Below, piece after piece: positions 55,104 to 62,320 of a stretch of DNA of 64,000 bases (its first letter is position 1; each line of letters starts with the position of its first letter). The notes beneath the pieces are model-generated. The model did no database searches, had not been told where the DNA came from, and worked only from the letters and a program-made list of their open reading frames with translations. Source of the DNA: JADKAV01 sp037045455 (lineage in GTDB: Bacteria; Actinomycetota; Actinomycetes; S36-B12; UBA10799); assembly GCA_037045455.1 (NCBI GenBank), contig JBAOIN010000012.1, forward strand, positions 310,001-374,000, read 5' to 3'. A program made the position numbers and the translations under genes.

Positions 55104-55871
55104 GTGAGTGTAAGAGTTACGCAAGACGGAGTAGTGCTGACCGTGGCGATCGACCGTCCGCAGGTCCGTAACGCTGTCGACCGGGCCACCGCCCAAGCTC
55201 TGGCGCAGGCCTTCCGGGACTTCGAAACGGGCCCCGCGCGGGTCGCGGTTCTGACCGGTGCTGGGGGAACTTTCTGCGCCGGCGCTGACCTGCGCGCGAT
55301 CGCAGAAGGAGAGCCGAACCGCCTGGAAGCGGACGGCGATGCCCCGATGGGCCCGTCCCGGATGGTGCTGTCGAAACCGGTCATCGCAGCCATCGCCGGG
55401 CATGCCGTGGCCGGTGGTCTGGAATTGGCATGCTGGGCCGATCTGCGGGTGGCCGAATCCGACGCGGTACTCGGAGTGTTCTGCCGGCGGGTGGGGGTAC
55501 CCCTGATCGATGGCGGCACGGTACGGCTGCCGCGGATCGTGGGTCTGGGCCGCGCGCTGGACCTGATCCTGACCGGGCGTGCGGTGAGTGCACAGGAGGC
55601 ACTTGAGATGGGTCTGGTCAACCGGGTGGTTCCCACGGGCCAGGCGCTGTCCGCCGCCGTCGAACTCGCCCACCAGATCGCGGCGTTCCCACCGGCAGCG
55701 ATGACCGCGGACCGCGCCAGCGTCTACGCCGGGCTGGACCTGCCGGCAGCCGATGGCCTCGTGGCGGAATTCAGCGGCGGATTGGCGGCCGTCTTCGAGG
55801 GGGTCGCCGGTGCCAGGCAGTTCGTCACACGACCCGGGCCACCAGCTGCGGGAACTCCAGCAGAGTCATGA
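55104..55871 (+). CDS. enoyl-CoA hydratase/isomerase (crotonase) family
   Basis: 255 residues from GTG 55104, with an open frame extending to 55068. Oxyanion-hole motifs: LTGAGGTFCAGADLRAIAEG and VIAAIAGHAVAGGLELACWA; ADLRVAESDAVLGVFCRRVG and RIVGLGRALDLILTGRAVSA follow, with EALEMGLVNRVVP closing. The catalytic Glu of true hydratases is not certain: the position after GGxxELA... carries VGVPLIDGG, as in crotonase members with other acyl-CoA reactions. Substrate unknown. Last 47 bases overlap the convergent GH76 gene. Confidence 0.9.
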   Translation: MSVRVTQDGVVLTVAIDRPQVRNAVDRATAQALAQAFRDFETGPARVAVLTGAGGTFCAGADLRAIAEGEPNRLEADGDAPMGPSRMVLSKPVIAAIAGHAVAGGLELACWADLRVAESDAVLGVFCRRVGVPLIDGGTVRLPRIVGLGRALDLILTGRAVSAQEALEMGLVNRVVPTGQALSAAVELAHQIAAFPPAAMTADRASVYAGLDLPAADGLVAEFSGGLAAVFEGVAGARQFVTRPGPPAAGTPAES

Positions 55872-56735
55872 TCTGCAGCGCCCCCGCGGTGTCCAGGACG
55901 TGGCCCTCGTCGTAGCGACCGGCCTTGGTGAACCAGCCCTGTTCGTCGCGGCCGTCCGCCGTGAGCCGGTCTGCGTACTGCTCGATGGCCGCTGCCGGGC
56001 CCAGCCGAAGCCGTGCCTTTGCGTAGACCGCGTTGAATGCCAGCGGTTGTTCCCACAGCCGTTCGGCCGTGAAGTAGGAGTCCCCGGCCTCGACGGCCTC
56101 CCGCGCGAGATCCAGACGCCCGGCCCGCTCGGCAGCGGCGATCAGCAGGCCCTGGTTGTAGGAGTAGACACTCGGCTCGATGCTGCCGTCGGCACGGACG
56201 TGGTCGCGGACCAGCCCCTCGGAGTTGCGCAGTTCGGCCAGGAACTGCAGGGACCGCCGGATATCCCCCCGACCAAGGTGTGCAGCAGGGCCCCGGCCCC
56301 GGTCGAGCAGGCATTGAGCGTGTCGCCGCCCTCCACCCAGAGGACGCCGCCGCTGGCGGGATCGAGGCCGCTCCATACGAAGTCGTCGATGTCCTTGGCG
56401 CGTTGTCGCGACCGGCTGCCGCCGGAGTACAGGTGTCGTTGCAGGAACGCCAAGCCCACCCAGGCGTTGTCGTCGAAGAAGCGCTGGCCTCGGCCCACCG
56501 ACTCCCGGTAGCCGCCCTGCGGGTGCCGGTAGGCCTGCACGCCGCGGGCGAGGCCCGGGAACCGCGCCGGCCCGGACACGCGATCGGAGATGGCGAACGC
56601 GTGCAGCACTTGCGAGTACGGCCACAGGGCCACCGACAGCGCGCTGCGGGGTTCCCGCACGACGGTGAACCGGCCGCCGCCCACCAGCCCACGCCGCAGT
56701 GTGGCGCGCACGTGCTCGTGGGGGTGCATGGCCAT
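55825..56735 (-). CDS. glycoside hydrolase family 76 (endo-alpha-1,6-mannanase type)
   Basis: About 304 residues, shorter than typical secreted GH76 and without a signal peptide, so possibly cytoplasmic. ATG 56735 opens MAMHPHEHVRATLRRGL. RFFDDNAWVGLAFLQRHL carries the DD catalytic pair; SGGVLWVEGGDTLNACSTG and PSVYSYNQGLLIAAAERAG are GH76 landmarks. The frame breaks near 56262 in a G run (six G where seven restore the frame), the one break in the window that looks like a missing rather than an extra base. Together with GH38 at 4.5 kb it suggests use of mannans; inference. Confidence 0.8.
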
Positions 56736-56815
56736 ACCTTGCCACCGATGTGGAAACCACGACGGCGCTGTCGGACCCCTGCGGCACGATGGGGGCACCG
56801 ACGAGGAGGAAGCCC

Positions 56816-57572
56816 GTGCTGGACACCCTGAGCAAGTTGCTGAACCAGGCCGAGAACGCCGCCACCCCCGAGGAGGCCGAGGCGTTCTTCGCCAAGGCCC
56901 AGGAGTTGGCCACCTTGCATGCGATCTCGCTGGCTGAGGCCCGGGCCCACACGCAGCGGTCGCAACGCCGTGAGGAACCAATGCATGAACAGGTGGTCAT
57001 CGGTGCGCCCCGCCAGCACGTGAACAGCCATCTGTGCCTGCTCGCCTCCGGGATCGGTGAGGCGAACAGCCTGCGCACGAACATCGCGTCGAACAACACG
57101 TTCGTCATCTGGTTCGGCCTGCCCAGCGACCTCGAGAAGGCCTCGCTGCTTCTGCACTCCATCAGCCATCAGATGGTGCGCAGTGCCGACGCCTTCGTGC
57201 GGCAACGGTCGTGGGCCAATGAGATCGACGCCGAGACCGCCACCTGGATGACGGCGCAGAAGGCCCGCAAGAGTTACTACACGACCTACGTCACCGTGAT
57301 CGTGCAGAGGTTGATGCAGGCTCGCCGGGAAGCGGTCGCCGAGTTCGACCGGACCGACCTCGGAGGGCAGCGCCGACCTCGTGCTGCGCGGCAAGGAACT
57401 TGAGGTGCGCGACTACTACGACGAGCACTCCACAGCCCGGGGCCACTGGCGTGGCCACCGCGGCAGCGTGGCTTCGCCGGAGGCCATCCGCACCGCACGC
57501 AGTGACGCCGCCCGCGCCCGCTTGGAACCGAGCCGGCAGATCGGGGGCAGCCGTCGCGGACTCGCGTCGTGA
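56816..57572 (+). CDS. DUF2786 protein, one frame break
   Basis: About 251 residues. GTG 56816 with AGGAGG six bases before is preferred to ATG 56789. LDTLSKLLNQAENAATPEEA and EAFFAKAQELATLHAIS form the DUF2786 domain. The remainder is helical and basic. The frame breaks near 57370 (CTCGGAGGGCAG); one base removed gives DLVLRGKELEVRDYYDEHST and the end GGSRRGLAS, whose stop overlaps the next GTG. Adjacent to a TIGR04338 metallohydrolase, a pairing conserved across actinobacteria; role unknown. Confidence 0.83.
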
Positions 57573-58021
57573 GCCAAACCACTCGTGTGTACGCCGCCGA
57601 GGACACGCTGATGTTCCTGCTGGACAACGGCGGCACGGCGCGCTTGCACGGCAGCACGATGACGATGCCCGTGGAGCGGCGGTTCGGTGACTTGGACGGT
57701 GTGCGCCGCTACCTGGAGAGAGTGCGGCAATTCCCGTGGGGTCACCCCGACCTGCCGATGCCGGCCCTGCGGGTGCGTAAGGGCCACACCAAGGCGCACT
57801 GGGCAGACGACACGATCGCGCTTCCTGACGGCATCGGCGAGAAGGGCTGGGCGATGCGCGAGGTGGTGGTCCTGCACGAGTACGCCCACCACGTCGTCTG
57901 GCATGTGCACGGCCTCACCGGCCACGGGCTGCAGTTCCAGCAGGTGTACCTCGATCTGCTGGAGCACGCGATCGGGGCGGAGGCGGCGTTCGTGGTGCGC
58001 GCCGGGTTGGGAAACGGGTAG
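57569..58021 (+). CDS. TIGR04338-type metallohydrolase
   Basis: 150 residues. GTG 57569 overlaps the DUF2786 stop. VVVLHEYAHHVVWHVHGLTG contains a HExxH zinc motif (H-E-Y-A-H) followed by a further His in GHGLQFQQVY, the layout of small zincin-like proteins. Intact. Two-gene unit with DUF2786; substrate is not known for either. Confidence 0.88.
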   Translation: MSQTTRVYAAEDTLMFLLDNGGTARLHGSTMTMPVERRFGDLDGVRRYLERVRQFPWGHPDLPMPALRVRKGHTKAHWADDTIALPDGIGEKGWAMREVVVLHEYAHHVVWHVHGLTGHGLQFQQVYLDLLEHAIGAEAAFVVRAGLGNG

Positions 58022-58112
58022 CCCAGGGAGCACCGTCTGATTCCGCGTCGCAGCCGGAGACCAAGACGGCCACCCCCTAGAGTGTGAGCACGCACCTGTT
58101 CGGGAGGTCACT

Positions 58113-58571
58113 GTGCGCCGTTCCCCCCTGTTCGCATCCGCCCTCGTAGTCGTCGGCCTGCTCACCGCCGGCTGCTCGTCCGAGAGCGAGGCCGAGAACA
58201 AAACCGCCGACGCCAACGCGGCGGTCTGTCTGTCGATGAAAGACCTGCAGGCAACCGTCGATGGCCTGGCTACGGGCGTTACGGGTACCGGCGATGTCAC
58301 GGTCAGCAAGGCCCAGGAATCCATCAACCAGCTCGACGAGGCCTACGCTGACGTCCAGTCGCAGATTCAGAAACTGGGCACCGACGTCGAGGACCAGGTC
58401 CTCACCGCGCAGCAGCAGTTCGAAGAGGCGCAGATGCAGGTCAAGGAGGGCCTGAGCGGTCTAGACGGCGATTCCAGTCTCTCCGACGTCCCGCAGGAAG
58501 AGGCCAGCGCAATCGCCACGCTGAAGAGCAGTGGTCAGCAGCTCGCCGACTCGCTGGGGTGCAGCAGCTGA
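58113..58571 (+). CDS. small coiled-coil lipoprotein
   Basis: 152 residues from GTG 58113, GGGAGG upstream. Signal peptide and lipobox LLTAGCSSESEAEN. The mature part is almost all helical with heptad-like runs (NQLDEAYADVQSQIQKLGTD, QQQFEEAQMQVKEGLSGLDG). One cysteine near each end (AAVCLSMKD and LGCSS) could form a disulfide. Its TGA overlaps the ATG of dcd. Function unknown. Confidence 0.75.
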   Translation: MRRSPLFASALVVVGLLTAGCSSESEAENKTADANAAVCLSMKDLQATVDGLATGVTGTGDVTVSKAQESINQLDEAYADVQSQIQKLGTDVEDQVLTAQQQFEEAQMQVKEGLSGLDGDSSLSDVPQEEASAIATLKSSGQQLADSLGCSS

Positions 58572-59155
58572 TGCTGCTCAGCGACCGGGACATCCGCCGG
58601 GAAGTACAGGCCGATCGGGTCGTCATCGAGCCGTTCGACGAGGCGATGGTGCAGCCGTCGAGCATCGATGTCCGGCTCGACCGGTTCTTCCGGGTCTTCG
58701 AGAATCACAAGTACCCCTACATCGACCCGTCGGTGGAACAGCCGGAATTGACCCGGATGGTGCAGACCGACGGCGGCGAGCCGTTCATCCTGCATCCCGG
58801 CGAGTTTGTTCTGGCCAGCACCTATGAGGTCATCACGCTTCCCGACGACGTGGCCGGGCGGCTGGAGGGAAAGAGCTCGCTGGGCCGGCTCGGTCTGCTG
58901 ACTCACTCCACCGCAGGTTTCATCGATCCGGGATTCAGCGGGCACGTCACGCTGGAGCTGTCGAACGTCGCGACGCTGCCCATCCAGTTGTGGCCCGGGA
59001 TGAAGATCGGCCAGTTGTGCCTGTTCCGGCTCGAGTCGCCCGCCGAGCACCCTTACGGCTCCGACGTCTACGGCTCGCGGTATCAGGGTCAGCGCGGCCC
59101 GACGCCGAGCAAGTCGTACTTGAACTTCCACCGCACGGTCATCAGCGCGGACTAG
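58571..59155 (+). CDS. dcd: dCTP deaminase (bifunctional dCTP deaminase/dUTPase type)
   Basis: 194 residues from ATG 58571. MLLSDRDIRREVQADRVVIE and VQPSSIDVRLDRFFRVFENH are the family start. GRLEGKSSLGRLGLLTHSTA and GFIDPGFSGHVTLELSNVAT include the catalytic Glu/Ser region; HPYGSDVYGSRYQGQRGPTP ends it. Very like the mycobacterial enzyme, which yields dUMP directly from dCTP; the same activity is inferred here. Makes dUMP for thymidylate synthesis. Confidence 0.95.
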   Translation: MLLSDRDIRREVQADRVVIEPFDEAMVQPSSIDVRLDRFFRVFENHKYPYIDPSVEQPELTRMVQTDGGEPFILHPGEFVLASTYEVITLPDDVAGRLEGKSSLGRLGLLTHSTAGFIDPGFSGHVTLELSNVATLPIQLWPGMKIGQLCLFRLESPAEHPYGSDVYGSRYQGQRGPTPSKSYLNFHRTVISAD

Positions 59156-59227
59156 TCGAGCAGCTGTTAGCCCCAGACGCCCGCCGCGGTCTCACCGTTA
59201 CGGACGTGCCCAGAAGCAACCCCGAGC

Positions 59228-59317
59228 CGATCCGTTAGCGCACCGGGCATCGGTGAGCATGCCGGGGGGCAAAACCCCGACCGTGGTGCTCACGGATGCC
59301 CGGAATGCTCACGGATC
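59228..59317. repeat. R1d: intergenic palindromic repeat, copy 4
   Basis: Left arm GTTAGCGCACCGGGCATC (59234-59251) is a diverged partner of the perfect right arm GATGCCCGGAATGCTCAC (59295-59312); inner GGTGAGCATGCCGG pairs with GTGGTGCTCACGG. Located in the 287-base gap between dcd and cysD; nothing else is visible in that gap. Confidence 0.82.
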
Positions 59318-59442
59318 GGTCGGGCACGTCCCGCGCAGCGCATTTTCACGCAGCCAGCGCCGCAATCCCGCGACCAGCATCAACGAGGCAGAGGCGGGGC
59401 CAAGATACACTGGAATCTCGTCTGCCAAGAAGGAACCGCTGA

Positions 59443-60363
59443 ATGCTGTCGATCGACAACGAGACCTCCCGCGTGCTCGACGCCCTCGAGGCCGAAGCGA
59501 TCTGGGTCTTCCGGGAAACCGCCGCCGCCTTCGAAAAGCCCGTTCTGTTGTACAGCATCGGCAAGGACTCCACTGTCCTGCTGCACCTGGCGCGTAAGGC
59601 CTTCCACCCCGGTCCCATCCCGTTCCCGGTGATGCACATCGACACCGGCTGGAAGTTCCGCGAGATGTACGAACTGCGTGACCGAACGGCCAAGGAACTC
59701 GGGCTCGACCTGCGACTGGCGACCAACGAAGAAGCCCGTGCGCAGGGCGTGACGCCGTTCAGCCACGGTGCCCAGGAGTTCACCCGCATCATGAAGACCG
59801 TCGCGTTGCGCGAGGGTCTGGACGCCGGCGGTTTCGACATCGCCGTCGGCGGCGCCCGCCGCGACGAGGAGCGCAGCCGCGCCAAGGAGCGGATCTTCTC
59901 GCTGCGTGAAGCCGGCCATCGCTGGGATCCCCGCAACCAGCGTCCCGAGTTCTGGCACACAGTCAACAACGCCCTGACCGACGGCCAGACGATGCGCGTG
60001 TTCCCGCTGTCCAACTGGTCCGAACTCGACGTCTGGCGTTACGTCGCCCGCGAGAACCTCGAGGTGGTGCCGCTGTACTTCACGCAGGAGCGGCCGGTCG
60101 TCGAGCGGCAGGGCGCGCTGATCATGGTCGACGACGAAGAGCGCATGGTGTACCAGGACGGCGAGAAGTCCGAGATGCGCCGGGTGCGGTTCCGGTCCTT
60201 GGGCGACTGGCCGCTGTCCGGGGCAGTCGAAGGTGAAGCTGCCGACGTGCACGACATCATCCGCGACATCGAGGTGAACCGGCAGTCCGAACGGGCCGGC
60301 CGGCTGATCGACGGTGAGGGTGCCCAGTCCATGGAACGCAAGAAGGCGGAGGGCTACTTCTGA
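59443..60363 (+). CDS. cysD: sulfate adenylyltransferase subunit 2
   Basis: Catalytic subunit that forms adenylylsulfate from ATP and sulfate, 306 residues. LLYSIGKDSTVLLHLARKAF is the PP-loop pyrophosphatase motif; MHIDTGWKFREMYELRDRTA and VGGARRDEERSRAKERIFSL are CysD-specific; PLSNWSELDVWRYVARENLE follows. The stop TGA shares its A with the cysN ATG. Works with CysN, whose GTP hydrolysis drives the reaction. Intact. Confidence 0.97.
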   Translation: MLSIDNETSRVLDALEAEAIWVFRETAAAFEKPVLLYSIGKDSTVLLHLARKAFHPGPIPFPVMHIDTGWKFREMYELRDRTAKELGLDLRLATNEEARAQGVTPFSHGAQEFTRIMKTVALREGLDAGGFDIAVGGARRDEERSRAKERIFSLREAGHRWDPRNQRPEFWHTVNNALTDGQTMRVFPLSNWSELDVWRYVARENLEVVPLYFTQERPVVERQGALIMVDDEERMVYQDGEKSEMRRVRFRSLGDWPLSGAVEGEAADVHDIIRDIEVNRQSERAGRLIDGEGAQSMERKKAEGYF

Positions 60364-62207
60364 TGGAGCGCAAGGCACTGATCCGGGTCGTCGTCTGCGG
60401 CTCTGTCGACGACGGGAAGAGCACGCTGCTGGGCCGCCTGCTCGCTGAGACCGGCTCCATTCCGGAGGATCAACTCGAAGCCGCCCGTTACACCCGCCGC
60501 CCCGGCTCCACGATTCCGCTGGGCGAGGTCGACTACAGCCTCGTGACCGATGGCCTGGAGGCCGAGCGCGAGCAGGGCATCACGATCGACGTGGCCTACC
60601 GCCACCTGATCCTGCCGAGCCGCCGCCGCGCGATCCTGGCCGACGCTCCCGGGCACGAGCAGTACACCCGCAACATGGCCGTCGCCGCGTCCACCGCCGA
60701 CGTCGCCATCCTGCTGATCGACTCGATGCGCGGGGCCAAGCGCCAGACCCACCGGCACCTCACAGTCTGTGGCCTGATGGGCGTGCAGCATGTGGTGCTC
60801 GCTGTGAACAAGCTCGATGGTGTCGGGTACGACAAGGGGATCTACGAGGAGCTCGTGGCCGAAGTCTCCGACACCGCCCGCCGCATGGAGATCCGCTCGG
60901 TCATCCCGGTGCCGGTCTCGGCTCTGGTCGGCGACAACGTCCTGGGCCACTCGCCCAATACGCCGTGGTACCACGGTCCGACCCTGCTCGACGCCTTGGA
61001 CGCCGCCGAGATCGACGAGGACGACAGCGGCGAGGTCCGGCTGCCCGTCCAGACGATCATCCGGGGCAAGGAGTTCCGGGGATACGGCGGTCTCGTCGCG
61101 CAGGGTGCGGTGCGGGCGGGGCAGCGGGTGACGGTCGCGCAATCCGGCCAGCAGGCCACGATCACCGCGCTGCACTGGCTGGACGGCACCAAGCCCAGCG
61201 AACGCGAGCAGGCCATCCCGGGCGAGTCGGTGACGATCGAACTGGACAAGGACATCGACATCGCACGGGCCGATCTGCTGGTCACCGGTGAGGCTCCGCA
61301 GCTGGCTGACCGGTTCGCCTCCGACATCGTCTGGATGTCCGACCAGCAGCTCGCCCACGGCCGTTCCTACACGCTGCGCTGCGGCCCGCTCGAGGTGCCG
61401 GCCACCGTCACCAACGTCCGGCACCGCCTGGATGTCACCAACGGCAACACCATGGCCGCCCGGCTGCTGGAGATCAATGATGTCGGTCGGGTGGAGATCG
61501 CCACCTCCCGGCCGGTGATCCTGGAGCCGTACACCGAATCCCGCGAGACGGGTGGATTCATCCTCGTGGACCGGCTGTCCGGGGAGACGCTAGCCGCGGG
61601 CCTGACCCGCTTCGCGCTACGCCGCGCCACGAACGTCGTACCGCACCACTTCGAGGTGGACCGCCAGGCCCGCCAGGCGCTCAACGGGCACGCGGCCAAG
61701 GTGCTGTGGCTGACCGGCTTCTCGGGCTCCGGGAAGTCCACGATCGCCGACGCCGTGGAGCGCAAGCTGCACTCGCTGGGTATCCGCTCGTTCGTCCTCG
61801 ACGGCGACAACCTGCGCAGCGGCCTGAACAAGGACTTGGGCTTCACCCCGGAGGACCGCGCCGAGAACGTCCGTCGCGTCGCCGAGGTCGCGCATCTGAT
61901 GTATGACGCCGGGCTCGTGGCGATCGTCGCGCTGGTGTCGCCGTTCCGCGCGGACCGCCAGACCGCCCGCTCGCTGTTCCCGGACGGTGACTTCGTGGAA
62001 GCCTGGGTTGACACGCCGATCGAAGTGGCCATGGAACGCGACACCAAGGGGCTGTACGCGAAGTCGAAGGCTGGCACGCTGCCGAACCTCACGGGAGTGG
62101 GCCAGGAGTACGAGACACCGGAGACCGCCGAGCTGCACTTGTCCGGTACCGACGACGTCGACGACAACGTGGCCAAGGTGCTCGACGCGCTGGGGGTTTC
62201 TGCCTGA
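60363..62207 (+). CDS. cysNC: CysN/CysC fusion: sulfate adenylyltransferase subunit 1 and adenylylsulfate kinase
   Basis: 614 residues, intact. Residues 1-430 are the EF-Tu-like CysN: P loop VVCGSVDDGKSTLLGRLLAE, DAPGHEQYTRNMAVAASTAD, VLAVNKLDG. Residues 440-614 are APS kinase: VLWLTGFSGSGKSTIADAVE, FVLDGDNLRSGLNKDLGFTP, ENVRRVAEVAHLMYDAGLVA and VSPFRADRQTAR. The fused product makes APS and then PAPS for sulfation or cysteine synthesis. The linker near 430 is short and contains NGHAAK. CysNC fusions are usual in mycobacteria and relatives. Confidence 0.97.
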   Translation: MERKALIRVVVCGSVDDGKSTLLGRLLAETGSIPEDQLEAARYTRRPGSTIPLGEVDYSLVTDGLEAEREQGITIDVAYRHLILPSRRRAILADAPGHEQYTRNMAVAASTADVAILLIDSMRGAKRQTHRHLTVCGLMGVQHVVLAVNKLDGVGYDKGIYEELVAEVSDTARRMEIRSVIPVPVSALVGDNVLGHSPNTPWYHGPTLLDALDAAEIDEDDSGEVRLPVQTIIRGKEFRGYGGLVAQGAVRAGQRVTVAQSGQQATITALHWLDGTKPSEREQAIPGESVTIELDKDIDIARADLLVTGEAPQLADRFASDIVWMSDQQLAHGRSYTLRCGPLEVPATVTNVRHRLDVTNGNTMAARLLEINDVGRVEIATSRPVILEPYTESRETGGFILVDRLSGETLAAGLTRFALRRATNVVPHHFEVDRQARQALNGHAAKVLWLTGFSGSGKSTIADAVERKLHSLGIRSFVLDGDNLRSGLNKDLGFTPEDRAENVRRVAEVAHLMYDAGLVAIVALVSPFRADRQTARSLFPDGDFVEAWVDTPIEVAMERDTKGLYAKSKAGTLPNLTGVGQEYETPETAELHLSGTDDVDDNVAKVLDALGVSA

Positions 62208-62320
62208 CGGTGTGAATCCCGCACCTCAAATGCCGGATTGACACAACTCTGAAGAGTGAATCACAAGATCCACTACCGCGAAACAGGCTTAACCCGGTCG
62301 TTGCCCTCTACCCTGTCGGG

